A stretch of 64,000 bases of DNA from Margaritifera margaritifera (GCA_029931535.1 JAQPZY010001561.1:3651001-3715000), one strand, 5' to 3'. Counted from the stretch's first letter, positions 1-15,639 are shown. Program-made: numbers and translations. Notes: generated from the sequence alone by a model not told the origin.

Positions 1-180
1 GGAGGATAACTTTTACAAATGATTTAAAATCATCCATGAAATTTTACAACACCTCATGACGTCACAAACGAGTTAATGACATCATGTACAACATACCCCA
101 AATGAAAAGGCATTCCTTTTTTATTTTCTTTAATTTAATTAATTTGTGCGGGGGGGGGGGGTGCTGGGTAAATGGGGGGG

Positions 181-2245
181 GGGGGCTTTAGTACATCAGT
201 CATTACTATAATAGGTGGGGATTTTTGTACACCAATCATTACTGTAATATGTAGGGACTTTTGCACATCAATTATTACTATTATTACAGTAATAGCGGGG
301 CCTTTTGTACAATTATCATGAGTGCAATAGGCAGGGGCTTTTGTACTTTTGTACACCAGTCAATTATGTAATAGGCGGGGACTTTTGTACATTATTCATT
401 ACTGTAATAGGCGGGGACTTTTGTAGACCAATCAACATTGTAATAGGCCGGGTCTTTTGTACACCAATCATTACTGTAATAGGCCGGGTCTTTTGTACAC
501 CAATCATTACTGTAATAGGCAGGGACTTTTGTACATCAATCATTACTGTAATAGGCGGTAGCTTTGTATATCAATCATTATTGTAATAGGCTGGGTCTTT
601 TGTACACCAATCATTACTGTAATAGGCAGGGACTTTTGTTCATCAATCATTACTGTAATAGGCGGTAGCTTTTGTATATCAATCATTACTGTAATGGGCG
701 GGAGCTTTTGTACACGTCAATGCTATAATAGGCGGGGAGTTTTGTACAGTGGCGGCGCAATGGATCGAGGCGCCCGGGGGCAATGTTTTTTAGTGACGCC
801 CCTACCGAGGCGCCTTGGGGCAGTTTTCTTTAATGGCGCCTTGCCACATAGAACAGCTTTTATGTCAGTTGCTAACCTCCACCCCACCCCCAATCTAAGC
901 CCCCGTTTCACCAAGGTGAGATGAAATACTATGAATATTTTAGCTTGAAAAAAGAAAAAGAAAAAAACTCCCCCCTTAGCCTGGTGTGCAAGAGCAATTG
1001 CCCCCCCCCGACCCCCCCCCCTCGCGCCGCTACTGCTTTTGTATATCCTTATTTACTGTAATAAGCGGTGGCTGTCGGGGGCTTATGTACATCAATCATT
1101 ACTGTTATGCAAAGGACTTTGCACACCAATCATTACTGTAATAGGCGGGGACTTTTGTATACCAATCATTACTGTAATAGGCAGAGGCCTTTGTACACCA
1201 ATCATTACTGTAATAGGCGGGGGCTTTTATGTATCAATCGTTACTGTTATGCAGAGGCCTTTGTACACCAATCATTACTGTAATAGGCGGGGGCTTTTGT
1301 ACATCAATTATTACTGTAATAGGCGGGGGCTTTTGTACACCAATCATTACTGTAATAGGCGGGGGCTTTTGTACACCAATCATTACTGTAATAGGCGGGG
1401 TCGTTTGTACATCAATCATTACTGTTATGCAGAGGATTTTTAAAAAAAACAATCATTACTGTACTAGGCGGGGGCTTTTTTTCACCAATCATTACTGTAA
1501 TAGGCGGGAGGCTTTTGTACACCAATCATTACTGTAATAGGTGGGGCTTTTGTGCACCAATCATTACTGTAATAGGCGGGGGCTTTTGTACATCTATCAT
1601 TACTGTAATATGCAGAGGCCTTTGTACACCAATCATTACTGTAATAGGTGGGGCTTTTGCACATCAATCATTACTTAATAGGCGGGGGCTTTTGTACACC
1701 AATCATTACTGTAATAGGCGGGGCTTTTGTACACCAATCATTACTTAATAGACGGGGGCTTTTGTACATCTATCATTACTGTAATATGCAGAGGCCTTTG
1801 TACACCAATCATTACTGTAATAGATGGGGCTTTTGTACATCAATCATTACTGTAATAGGCGGGGGCTTTTGTACACCAATCATTACTGTAATAGGCAGAG
1901 GCCTTTGTACACCAATCATTACTGTAATAGACGGGAGCTTTTGTACACGTCATTACTATAATAGGCGGGGGCTTTTGCACATCAATCATTACTGAAATAG
2001 GTGGGGGCTTTTCTAAACCAATCAGTACTGTTATGCAGTGGCTTTGTACACCAATCATTACTGTAATAGGCGGGAGCTTTTGTACACGTCATTACTATAA
2101 TAGGCGGGGGCTTTTGTACATCAATCATTACTCTAATAGGCTGGGGCTTTTGTACATCAAGCATTACTGTAATAGGTGGGGCTTTTGTACATCAATCATT
2201 ACTCTAATAGGCGCGGGCTTTTGTACATCAAGCATTACTGTAATA
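181..2245. repeat. 36-bp minisatellite array, about 49 units
   Basis: Tandem units of about 36 bp share the core ATCATTACTGTAATAGGC and a G-rich joint followed by CTTTTGTACA. Because 36 is a multiple of three, long spurious reading frames run along both strands (12-residue repeats such as CTPIITVIGGGF). Units vary by point changes and short indels, and some carry TTATGCAGAGGCC in place of the AATAGGC joint. The array is interrupted at 747-1035 by a MITE. No coding role is supported: the frames shift between units. Confidence 0.95.
747..1035 (-). mobile_element. hAT-type MITE inserted in the minisatellite
   Basis: A 289-bp GC-rich insert breaks the 36-bp array. It starts CAGTGGCGGCGCAA and ends CGCGCCGCTACTG, an imperfect terminal inverted repeat. 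The flanking 8-mers are GTTTTGTA and CTTTTGTA (7 of 8 identical), as expected for the 8-bp target duplication of hAT elements. The insert is related in inverted orientation to the element at 16038-16248: both share the CAGTRGCGGYGCGAGGGGGG end and the GTTGGCAACTGACATAAAA block. It has no transposase, so it is non-autonomous. Confidence 0.82.
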
Positions 2246-4380
<2,135 letters not shown>

Positions 4381-4694
4381 AACGTTTTATTTATTTATTT
4401 AAACTTTTTGGACACTATAAGATATGGTTTGTTTTTGTTTGTTTGTTTTTTTGTTTTTTTTAGGGGGGTATTTGAGGCTTAACATGACCCAAAAGACTTA
4501 TCGTATTCTTGGAGAAAATCATGTCCATTTATAGCATATGCTGGGGGTCGGGGAAATAAGATAACTTAAAATAAATTTTATTGTGATAATTTTTCAAACA
4601 TACAACTTTTAAACGTACTATTTATCGTCAATTATTCATTGTCTTTTATCTTTACATACAAAATGTATAATCGAAATGGATTCAAAGACGCTAA

Positions 4695-5835
4695 GTTACT
4701 ACATAGTACAGCACCACAATTTTGACACTTTACCCTTCGCGATGTTGTAGAGCAGCACCATATTGGACATATTGCCCTTCGCGATGTAGTAGAGCTGCAC
4801 CATATTGGACATATTGCCCTTCGCGATGTAGTAGAGCTGTACAATTTGTACGCTAAACCCTTCGCGATGTAGTAAAGCAACTTGGACACTTTTATCCTTC
4901 GCGATGTAGTAGAGCAGCACAATTTGGACACTTTACCCTTTGCGATGTAGTAGAGCGGCACAATTTGGACACCTTACCCTTCACGATGTAGTAGTGCATC
5001 ACAAATTGGACACCTTACCCTTCGAGATGTTGTAGAGCACAATGTGGACACCTTATCCTTTGCGATGTAGTAGAACAGCACAATCTGGACACCTTACCCT
5101 TCACAATGTAGTAGAGTGGCATAATTTGGACACCTTACCTTCACAATGTAGTAGAGTAACACAATTTGGACACCTTATCCTTCACAATGTAGTAGAGTAA
5201 AACAATTTGGACACCTTACCCTTCACAATGTAGTAGAGTAAAACAATTTGGACACCTTAACCTTCACAGTGTAGTAGAGTAACACAATTTGGACACCTTA
5301 TCCTTCACAATGTAGTAGAACAGCACAATTTGGACACCTTATCCTTTGCGACATAGTAGTGAATCACAACTTGGACACCTTATCCTTTGCGACATAGTAG
5401 TGAATCACAACTTGGACACCTTATCCTTTGCGACATAGTAGTGAATCACAACTTGGACACCTTATCCTTTGCGACATAGTAGTGAATCACAACTTGGACA
5501 CCTTATCCTTCACAATGTAGTAGAGTAAAACAATTTGAACACCTTATCCTTCACAATGTAGTAGAGTAACACAATTTGAACACCTTACCCTTCACAATGT
5601 AGTAGAGTAACACAATTTGGACACCTTACCCTTCACAATGTAGTAGAGTAAAACAATTTGAACACCTTATCCTTCACAATGTAGTAGAGTAACACAATTT
5701 GAACACCTTACCCTTCACAATGTAGTAGAGTAAAACAATTTGGACACCTTACCCTTCGCGATGTAGTAGAGCATCACAATTTGGACACCTTACCCTTCGC
5801 GATGCAGTACAGCAGCAACACACTTTAGACGCACT
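4695..5835. repeat. 42-bp minisatellite array, about 27 units
   Basis: Units share GATGTAGTAGAGCA, CAATTTGGACACCTTA and CCCTTCGCGATG. Units between about 5340 and 5500 form a locally homogenised block (TTGCGACATAGTAGTGAATC four times in a row), a sign of recent unequal exchange. Minus-strand reading frames here (YYIAKG repeats) are products of the repeat and not genes. Confidence 0.93.
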
Positions 5836-6730
5836 ACCTTTCTTGATGTCATAAGACATTTGAGAACATTTCATAGATATAATGTCGTGAAGGTTTAAGC
5901 TTTGCAGTAAAAAAATGTCTGTTGTTCAACCTCAGCATATGCTGCATGAATTTGGGATATTTTCTGTGTATCACTCCACTAATTGAGCTAATCAGCTAGT
6001 ATTGAATCCTATTTTAGTCCAAGAAGATTAATACTTTTTTCCCAGATATTTCCTAGAGGTCTGCTCTCCAGTGAAATACGTTACTTGTGTTTAACAGAAA
6101 AGTCTAAAAAAATAATTTGTTTTTTGAACTCAGTTGTTTGGTTTTTTACATTGGATGACAGAGTAAACACGTGTGATTCAACCGGTTCCTGAAAAGTCAC
6201 TTGTACTAAATATTCCATACACTTCGTTCAAATGAAACTTTTTCCAGAGAAAGCAACAGGCTATATGCTGACTTGGTTATATTTTGTATCCAAGTTAATG
6301 TTTAACATGAGTAAGATAGTCTTCGTGTAGTTCAACTTTTAACCAATCTACTAAACCCCTTTTTGTATTGAAATGAAATATTTTCCACCTTTTCAGATCC
6401 CTGGGTTTTTGGTCTCCAAGGTTAGACATGGAGATCGTAAAACCATGAGCATGAGTTTGGAATTGAGTTTTCAGTCTGGGCCAGTCACAAATGGCATTAC
6501 ACAAGTAACGTCATCTCAGGGCCAATCAAAAATGGCATCACACAAGTAACTTCATCTCTGAAATGACTATACAAAATCTCAAGCTGAGAGGTTCTATTAT
6601 TTCCGGGCCTGGAATTCCATTTTATGTTACCTCTCCTTCATTCACGAATAGTTTTATCTGCAGAACATTTCAGCAGAGAAAATGGACTTTTCTTGCATGG
6701 AATTCTAAAATTGTAGGGAACAAATCATTT
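5836..6730. other. Intergenic, no gene seen
   Basis: Unique AT-rich sequence. A short direct repeat near 6480-6560 (CAAAAATGGCATCACACAAGTAAC-like, two diverged copies) is the only structure noticed. Confidence 0.45.
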
Positions 6731-7920
6731 TAGGAAGGGTATTCGAAAAGTTATGAATATTTTGTTAACACTTTTTTGTTTCTTTGAACCTGTCAATAAA
6801 TTCATTGTCATTCGATAGACAAAAAAAGCGTTCTATAAAATGATCTGCAGCTGCACGTGCAGCACGCCGGGCACCTACAGATACATGCGTGTGACGCTAC
6901 ATACTCATAGGTAAATGACAGTAACGTAAAAGGAAGGAGAATAATTCTGCTACTGACCAAAGGGCATATTATAAAATTCGGGCACTCTTAGGGTACACTA
7001 TGACTGATATCAAGGCCGACCTGCATACATTTTACGGTTGTAATTATGTCATATCCTACGGTTTTGAGGTGGTTTCATCGTTTTAATGATGCTCGCGAAT
7101 GCATGAAAGATGACATTTTGAAGACCGTTGTCTCAGATTTGTGAGCTGGAAGTGGCTGCTCTGAAAGGGGCAATTAATGAAGGTGCTCGATACAAAGTGG
7201 AAGATATTTCTGTTATCAAGGGTATTCTTCAGCTCTTTTTTATATATTAAAGAATCATTTGATGCTCAAAAAGGTTTGTGCAAGATGGGTCCCACATTTG
7301 TTGACGGTTGATCAAAAACATACTCGGATTGATATTGCCAAAAGCTACTCACCAAGTATGAAAGTGCGACATTTACATGAGATTGTCACGAGTGATGAAA
7401 CATGGATTTGCTTTTCTGAGCCCAAGTGAAGAGAAAATAATTAAGTTTGGATTGGAAAAAAGAAAAGCGACCATGAAAATCGCTGCGCGTAGTCGAACTG
7501 TCAAGAGAGTTTTATATGCATTATTTTTTGATGACCGGTCGTCCAGATATATGTGCCTGACTCTGCTAGTGGACATTTTTAAGCCCCCAAAGTGTTGCTA
7601 AAACATGTGGAACACTACCGAACCACCCGTCCGCGCACCAGTACATGAAGTATCCATCTACTCCACTGCGACGCACCGGCGCATAAATCTGCCGTCGTGA
7701 CAGACTTCCTGAAGGTGTACAGCATCCAGACTTTGCCACATCCTCCATACAGCCCTGATTTAGCTCCAAGAGATTTTTGTCTGAATCCTGTTATCAAAGA
7801 TTCGCTAAGGGGCAGACGATTTGAAAGTACTCATAGAGGATGCACTAATGACTGTTCACTAATAAAGAAATTTGGTGTAGAACGCACTAATATTTAGAAC
7901 TTTTTAAATACTCCTCGTAT
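6731..7920 (+). mobile_element. Mariner-like transposon, decayed copy 1
   Basis: About 1.19 kb between imperfect terminal inverted repeats: GGGTATTCGAAAAGTTATGA at the left and the reverse complement of a matching end (ATACTCCTCG) at the right, next to TA dinucleotides as expected for mariner insertion. The inside encodes a broken mariner transposase. The copy at 18677-19829 shares its left end and most of the transposase. Confidence 0.85.
7141..7870 (+). pseudogene. Mariner transposase pseudogene (copy 1)
   Basis: Fragments in several frames match the mariner DD34D transposase order. There is KVCARWV in the linker after the helix-turn-helix region, SDETWI near 7390 around the first catalytic aspartate, SRTVKRVLYA near 7490, HCDAPAHKSAVV near 7660 at the second aspartate block (the family usually has HDNAPAH) and PHPPYSPDLAPRDF near 7740 at the third. 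At least three frameshifts and several stops separate them, so no active enzyme is possible. Confidence 0.85.
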
Positions 7921-8017
7921 AGTAGAATATAAGAAAGGAGATATAATTCCACAGATATCGTCAACTTAAAACGAAGATGATGACATTTAGACCATTAAGT
8001 AAATGTTGCCAAGCGTT

Positions 8018-8192
8018 GATTGTCCGGCCCAATTTCACCAAGATAAGTCCTATACTTAAGTCTAGTTTTAAAATATCTGATTGGTCAGTTGAAATTGAGA
8101 TTTAATTTTATCCAATCAGATCACTTGATTCTAATCTTCTAGACGATTGGGTGAAACAAAACAGTTTTGGTTATTTTGGTGAAATCCAGGCC
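8018..8192. mobile_element. Probable short inverted-repeat MITE
   Basis: About 175 bp with similar inverted ends: CCCAATTTCACCAAGATAAG at the left and, read from the other strand at the right, CCTGGATTTCACCAAAATAA. Inside are the nearly palindromic CTGATTGGTCAG and ATCCAATCAGAT. A diverged half-copy beginning CCAGGCCTGGATTTCATCAA occurs at about 28553. No clear target duplication was found, so the superfamily is open. Confidence 0.5.
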
Positions 8193-9410
8193 TGGAACTT
8201 TAAATGTAACAGAGATCTTTGCTCCACGTTTTGTCCACATGGACCATATCAAACATGAGCTTTATAAAGACCTGAAAAAGGATAGTCTCAGTGCATTTGA
8301 ATTTTGCTCTCACTGGAATTGATTGGTACATATGCGACAATGGATGATGCTTTCTAAACCGCAAGAACATTTACGTTGCTGCTGGTACAGAGGCGTGCAT
8401 GCAACAACGTATGAAAATATTTTTATTGCAAGAAACAGTCTGTATTTAAATTTGCATTACGGGCAGTTTAAATTTAGTGATTATATATAATAGATTTTAC
8501 AGTCATACTGGTTGTGAAATGATCTTGCCGTCAGCAGAATGGCACGAATCGATAATACAGGACTACATCGCACCCAATGATCATTTTGCAAAGCCAGGAC
8601 ATTTTTGTTTACACGCGTATTAAGAGGAGAAGGACCCATGCATTTGAAATTGGCGTTAAGGCTTTCGTTAAATTTCTTATTTGGATATATTTTCTTTTTC
8701 CTTGATGGATTTTGTTTTATATGGATTAATTTATTCTGCAACACACTTGCATACTTCTTTGACATTAAGATCAATATGCAATGTTCACAATAATGTTCTG
8801 AGCGTGAGCTTGACATGCAGGCTCTGGCCTCCTTGTACTTCTCAACGATTTTACTCAAACGAAATGTTATTCTTTTGATTCTTATATATTAATCATTCGG
8901 AAACGTTAAGGGACAATACGTCTCTTGCATTTCTCGTAACATCTTTGAAGATAAAAGTTTTTTTTTAAAATCCCCAATATTTAGATTTAAGAAGAAAGAA
9001 AAACTGATTTTTATGCAGAAATATTTTCTTCGTATTTAAAACAAAAATCCATAATTTAAGACGCAATTTTATTTCTCATAGATGTTTAAGTAAAGATATG
9101 TGCGTGCAGTAAATGTTCTGATGTGGTCATTTTCGTGTCCCGCTGCCTCTCTTGTTTTAACCTTAGTTGAATGCAATACATGTACAGTAAAACGTTAAAG
9201 GCTTTTACCAAGGCCGTTGTGAAAAGTAACTAAGATTTATTTGACTTATCAGTGTAAAGGACAAGTCCTGTAGAGGAGAGGGAAGTTAAAGAAGAAAAAA
9301 AATTATAAAGGCCTATTCCCTGACCTATATGAACTATTGATAATTTGGCACTTTTATAGTTATTATACATATATATTTAGCCACATCGTATCCAGGTTAA
9401 TCGTAGATTT

Positions 9411-9413
<3 letters not shown>
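8193..9413. other. AT-rich intergenic, no gene seen
   Basis: No recognisable coding segment. A 125-residue minus-strand open frame (8481-8858) has no family signature, and I treat it as chance. Confidence 0.45.

Positions 9414-9472
<59 letters not shown>
9414..9472. repeat. (GA)n microsatellite
   Basis: About 29 uninterrupted GA dinucleotides. They mark the left side of the GC-rich block that follows. Confidence 0.95.
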
Positions 9473-9473
<1 letters not shown>

Positions 9474-9539
9474 CAGGCACTGTATCGTTCGTTTTTATTT
9501 TTTTCTGCATTTGCTAACATCGTATTCGAATTTTTGCAG

Positions 9540-12270
9540 ACAACTTAAATGCCATGCGATAGGTGTTGAAAACTTCCGGTACCACCTGCAACTGACCGCC
9601 AGATATCTACGCGTTCCACACAAAATCGCGATAAACGCCTGGCTGCAGTAGCCGACGCGCGGGATGCAGAAACAATGGCGGCGCCACAGAGGAGCAAGAG
9701 ATGGCGAGAGCGGAGAGGGGCAGAGAGTTAACCCGCCTAGCCGCTCTTGTTCAGGCGCAGGAGATTTAGCCTCCGACAAGATACGCGAAACGGTCGAAAA
9801 TGCACATTCCATTCCTGCCACAGGGAAAAATTGTAGCGCTAGTCCGTAAGATCACTGCTTTCCAGGTGCTAGGATACAGGCGCCTCGCCAGAGGCAAGGA
9901 AGACAGATCGGTGGCAGAATTCCCGTTATGCTCTGCAGAGTCCGCTGGGAGTCACACGAAGAGAACGGCCCAGACAAGGAAGAGGAGCGGGATAAAACAG
10001 AAACAGCCTCATCCCCAAGGAGGCTAGAGACTGTTCTTGGCGAGTGCGATAATTTTTTTAAAAGGAGGTGTACAAGTTTGGCCGCGCGACGTTTTGGTTG
10101 GTTTGCCACAACGAAAGTACTTGGAGGCTAGTTGTAGAGGTCGTGGCTACAAGGGCATTCTGCACCCAGGATGGGCAGAATATATCGTTGAACCCGCTCT
10201 GCGTGATCGAAACACCTAGAGCCAAACGCCTCGCACAGGTGCAGAAGCTGATATTACGGGGCGAGAGAAGTTGCAGGGGCAGGATAACCAATGCCCGGAA
10301 AGCACTCCCCGAGGGTTCAGTCCATTTGTAGAAGCTCTCAAAGCAAGCGCGTGCAACAAGGCCTTGGATATGCTAGAAGGAGTGTACCTCTGCTTCCGAT
10401 TCGCGGAAGCAATATTTCGCGGAGTCCCTCGCACGATTATCTTCCTGCAGTCCTGGTGGCCACTTCATGCAGGTCGAGACTGAATACATCGGAAGTATGG
10501 GACAAATGCGTTCCTCTCCAAAACCGGTTGGAAATAGAACGGACCACGCCGACAAAGAAAAACGACAGGCTGGTCGCCATTTCTGATTAGTGCGACCGCA
10601 TCAACGAGCCAACATATTTTGTATTACCTAGTAGCGCCGCACAACCACTCTCCCAAAAGAGGTGCAAAGCAGGTCTCCTTGGAAACCAATAAAAAAACAA
10701 CTCCTCCAACGGCCACTCCGCTCAGCTTTTCACATTTTCCGTAGAGATATGCCCCCAAAATCTTTGCATCATTGTTCGGTAGAGTCGGCAACCTCCAAGA
10801 TTGTATTAGGCCAGGCAGCTCTTCCTTCCATAGCTCGAGAGGCTTCTCCGTGTCTTCTGCCATTTTTGCGTCCGAATCGCACTGGCGGACTCTCGGAACT
10901 TCCCATGGATCTGGTTGTAGTATCTCCATCCGGTGCGGGAGGTATACCCTAACAGATATATTCGCCCGATTGGAGCATCACCAAAGAAAATAAGGTTTTT
11001 TGGCAGAAATATATACAAAAGCCGCCGCTGTCGATGATGTTTGCCGCGGAAAGCTTTTTTTGGCGAATATTGGACCCCCGCGCCGCCCATAGCTGCAGGT
11101 GTTTCGAACAGCGCTACTCCATGTGGAATACGTTGCATTTTTGTGCATAGACGAACTTTTAAGTCGTTTCAGGTGCCTTTGCGTTGTCTTGTTTCTGTGT
11201 CGTCCCCGCCTCAGCGCTTGCACCGTTTTGGCAAGCTCCCCTCTCCAAGGTCATCGACGCAACCTTCTATACCAAGATGCCTCCCAGTGCAAGGTACGTC
11301 CACTGCTGGACCTACATAAGCATGCTGGTGCTGTTAGAAGGGAATACCTCCTTTTCACGGCGTGCTCGGTGTCTTCCATCTTTTCCTCTAGCGATTCGAG
11401 GACGCTGGTTATCCAATCCATTTCATCTCTCTCCTCCTCCGCGTTTCTGCTTGGACCAGGTCTATTCGCTCTAGAGTTTGCGCCACCAAGCCCAGCGTCT
11501 TTTTCTGCTCCAACATCTGCTCTTCCATATTGCCAAGTCTTTTGTAGAAGTCGACCACACTAGGGACTACATGGGAAGCCGCATTGTGAGTTGGAGAGGA
11601 GGCTACAGTGAGAGCTGGAGGGGAGGCCGCAGCTGGTGGGGAGGCTGCAGCTGAAGGGGCGACCGCAGCTGCGGCTGCAAGTTGCGATCGCATGAGGGTC
11701 AGCCGGAAATAGTGAAAAGTCTTGGTCGATCCTGGGATGACCTGGGGTCATATTCTGCTCTGGCACCAAGCGCCATATTTTGTAGAGGCAAGTGGTCCCA
11801 ATGCCAAAGTTCGTTTTTGCCTCCTTTTCAGAAACCTTTCCTTGGAGGCTCTGTATTTCTTGTATTTTGTCAGGTAGTAGAGCGCGTCGAGGCAGCATAC
11901 TGGTATATTCCGGTATTTCCAAGACTCCTAGTATTTACCATAGGTAGATGTCCAATATTCCTGCTATTTCTAATACTGGTAGATGCCCAGAACAGCAGTA
12001 TTTCCTAATACAGTGGAATTGGTACCACACATGTTCCTACAAAGGTCTGAAAACCAGAACGCGGCTGGCGGGGCAGAAAAACAAAAGTTGCTATTGGATG
12101 CCAGTTTCTGGCTTGCGAGGGCGAGTACATATGCTGGCAATCTTTGTCCTCATGGTTCCTAATCTCCGTCTCCACTGGCTCTCCATGGCCAACAACCAGT
12201 TTATAGTCGAAACTAGCCGCAAAAAGCCCTCCCCCCGGCTGCCCCTTTTGCTTGCCGTGGTACCCTAAAT
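9540..12270. other. GC-rich block, probable decayed mobile element
   Basis: Base composition rises sharply against the AT-rich surroundings, and frames of 60-150 residues appear on both strands without a dominant gene. On the minus strand near 11900-11750 a basic stretch holds the possible helix-turn-helix segment TNFGIGTTCLYKIWR. Lower down (11690-11340, minus, with a frameshift) an alanine/proline-rich segment leads into a charged coiled-coil-like segment (NMEEQMLEQKKTLGLVAQTL). I could not assign a transposase, reverse transcriptase or integrase motif. A decayed transposon or retroelement is an inference from composition and patchiness. Confidence 0.4.
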
Positions 12271-12758
12271 GGGGGGGGGGGGTTAGTACCCAAACAAAAA
12301 TGCGCTGTAGTAAAAGGTCCCATATGGTCCCAGACCCCCGGGGGGGGGGGGTAGCTGGGGCCGAGTCACATTGGGTAAAATCATCCTTTACATTATGCTG
12401 AGCTGATTTGGGGCCACCACCCTTAGGGGTGGGTGAAAATTATTTCAAAACGGCTTTTACATCTACTAATGTAGCGCATTACACCCATTGAAGACGCATT
12501 TAGGAATACATGCTACCAATAATTTACATCGCAATCATCTTCAATCAATTGGTCGATTGACATCAGAGTTTCATTTTGAGCAGAGGTTATTCCTAATGAT
12601 ACGTCTCGAGTCCACCTGAATTTTGAGGCAGTAGTCAGCGAATATCCGTTTCTTCGTTATACACTTTTGAGTTATGTCCCTTCTGCACCAACAAAATCCA
12701 ATTATGTCGTAATCTGAAACCGGATTGATTATGAAAGTCGCTGAATCTCTGATTAGCT

Positions 12759-12936
12759 TCAAAGGCCTTTGCATCAGAATTTAATACATATATTGGGACC
12801 TTCAAAGGCCTTTGTATCAGAATTTAATACATATATTGGGACCTTCAAAGGCCTTTGTATCAGAATTTAATACATATATTGGGACCTTCAAAGGCCTTTG
12901 TATCAGAATTTAATACATATATTGGGACCTTCAAAT
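12759..12936. repeat. 43-bp tandem repeat, about 4 units
   Basis: Near-identical units share AAAGGCCTTTGTATCAG and AATACATATATTGGGACC. The first unit differs by GCATCAG for GTATCAG. The very high identity suggests recent expansion. Confidence 0.93.
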
Positions 12937-13885
12937 GCTTGTTGTTTTTCAAATAAATACATACAAATTAACAATATACAACACTCAGTTGAAGAATCTT
13001 TTGATGTTTCATATTATACTTACAAAATGTATTTGAAAGACGTGTTTAAAATGCGTAAATATTTACCCGAAACCCATAGTTTTAGATTACAGAAACGCTT
13101 TTGAATATCCGTAACGTTCTCATTTTAATTCAGAATCCATATTTAGACAGACACTTAAGAGACCTTACAATTAATGGTTGCTCGACCGTCGCCCTTTCTG
13201 TTAAGAATTGTTGGCAAATCAACTGTAGCGGCCAGTAAGTTATCGTGATTTCGGGCCTTTGAATATTGAGTCTCCATTAACTTATGAGCAATATTATTCT
13301 GTTGCAAAGTGAAAAAGAAAGAATTGACTTGCTTTGCAGCAACAAATCACATAACTCTGTATTGCTATATGTTTAAATGCATCTGCAGGTACATTCATAT
13401 TTCCTCCCCTATTTAATGCAACGTTTTCATGTGCCTTTATATTTTAGCCATTTTTTTATTTAGCTTTTTAATGTAAATTAATATGTATGTATTGTCTTTG
13501 ACAATTGAGCTGATTCATAACATGTTTTAACAGTTATACATTTTGCCAATATGACAGACGTATCAACAAAATATATATTATTTAAATTTGTTGTATCTCA
13601 GTTTTAGGGTTCCGTTTATGACTGGTTCAAATTCAAAAACGTGACATTTGACACCAATTATATTTGCCCGAAAAATAAATCGTCTTCTTCGATGTCCTGA
13701 TATTACCCTCAAGGTCACGTGATATTACCCTCTCGTATCCATTACCTTACGTCATCTTACCCTTACCTGGCATTCATATATATATATATATGCTTTTATT
13801 GCTTAAACATTATATCAGCCTCACGTGCGCACGCGAGGATGATATTAGATTCCAATATCTTCACTTGAGATAATAATAATAATAA

Positions 13886-13916
<31 letters not shown>

Positions 13917-14648
13917 AATAAGGACTTTGTATAGCGCCTAATCTTTAGAAGCTCTAAGCGCTTTACAACATTAGATAACACCTAAAAAAACATATATAAA
14001 GATATGATTACAAAAAGCAAACACTATGAAATTAGAAAACAAAAACATGCTGAAAATAGTTAAGGTAAGGAAACATTGTTAAGTCTTAAGTCTATTCTTG
14101 CAGTCCAAATATGTGAGTTTTAAGAGCACTCTTGAATGAGATCACTGTGTCTTTGTGTCTAAGTTCAGTGGGCAATTCTATTACCAGCTTTCTATTTACC
14201 AGCTTTCTATTTTTACAGCATACAGTTCTGCTTGAGTATGCATCACGCTTCAGTGATCAGTTAGATAATGTATTTTCCGTCTGTACGTTAGTATATCTGC
14301 CCGTATATCTGTCCATGTTTGTATTTTAACCGAAAAGGATTGGGACTAAAAGTTATTAGAACAGAAGAACAAACTTGCTTTCCAAAATTTTTTGTTTATT
14401 CGCATGCTTTTGATTCTTTTGGTTCGTTTTAATATTTTATCTAAGCAATAAAGAGCACCACATTCTGTTGGAGTTTTCTCTCTGCACGTTTTACACAGTT
14501 CAAATTTCACCCAGACTTGTCTCAATACCGTTAAAGCAAAATAACATAAGTAATTTCAAATTTATGCAACAAAACAATTACTGACTTTCGATTTCGATAG
14601 ATGCAAGTATATATCTCACCCCCACTGCACCCCATGTTATTCACACAA

Positions 14649-14717
<69 letters not shown>

Positions 14718-15037
14718 TTTCCATGGTTATGTCACTCCTTGAATTACCCTTATCTAAAGTCAACAAATTTACAATGATGGAAGCTTTTTGAGGCTATGCT
14801 AATACTAACAATGGAGCTCTTTTTCTTTGGATGTGCTTGTTTTAGTAATGAGCTGTAACTAATCACATTATTAAAAGTTCTTCAGAAAAAGATATGTGTC
14901 AGTAGAACATTTAGCTCTGATTATTTTCAGAAAAAGTAAGGTATAAGATAAACACAGTAGACTATAACTGTATACTTTTTACAGCCTTGACATATGAATA
15001 AACAATACAATATTTAATTATTCTGCAATAAGCTTCA
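12937..15037. other. Intergenic with simple repeats, no gene seen
   Basis: AT-rich sequence with a TAA trinucleotide run (about 13870-13921) and a TA dinucleotide run (about 14650-14714). No exon of the downstream phosphodiesterase could be recognised here. Confidence 0.5.
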
Positions 15038-15375
15038 GTAATAGTACATTAAACTTCAGTAATAGTACATTAAACTTCAGTAATAGTACATATAATGTCA
15101 ATAATAGTACATATAACGTCAATAATAGTGCATACATCGTCAATAATAGTACATATAACGTTAATAATAGTACATACCTCGTCAATAATAGTACATATAA
15201 CGTCAATAATAGTACATATAGCGTCACTAATAGTACATATAACGTCAATAATAGTACATATATCGTCAAAATTAGTACATATAACGTCAATAATAGTACA
15301 TATAACGTCAATAATAGTACATACATCGTCAATAATAGTACATACATCGTCAATAATAGTAAATGTAACGTCAAT
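15038..15375. repeat. 21-bp tandem repeat, about 16 units
   Basis: Units share GTCAATAATAGTACATA. The 21-bp period keeps frames open on both strands (VHITSII-type heptads), which explains open frames of over 110 residues without any gene. Confidence 0.93.
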
Positions 15376-15639
15376 AATTGTTGTTTTGAAGTTAAAGGCT
15401 TCTAGACAGTTGCCATTTCCAAATATGTTTCTGTGCATTATATTTCTATCAAGAGATTGTGTTTTAAACCCAGTATTCGTAATAATATGAATGGCACGAC
15501 AATGCGACTTTGACCATTGACACGAATGTTGCAACTTTTCGTCACGTATGCCTCATTGTCTTTCTACTTTGATTGCATGATCCCACTTTTCTAATAACAA
15601 TGAGAAAATCATATGATACTTCGGAATTCTTCTTCTAAT

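Noticed and set aside
1039..1748. Repeat-containing proteins (CTPIITVIGGG) on both strands
   Set aside because: Artefact of the 36-bp minisatellite. Frames change between units and there is no promoter or splice evidence.
8481..8858. A 125-residue minus-strand gene
   Set aside because: No family signature, AT-rich low-complexity composition and no support from context.
12759..12936. A CRISPR-like array
   Set aside because: Units are directly adjacent with no spacers, and the genome is animal. It is an ordinary tandem repeat, as are all other arrays here.
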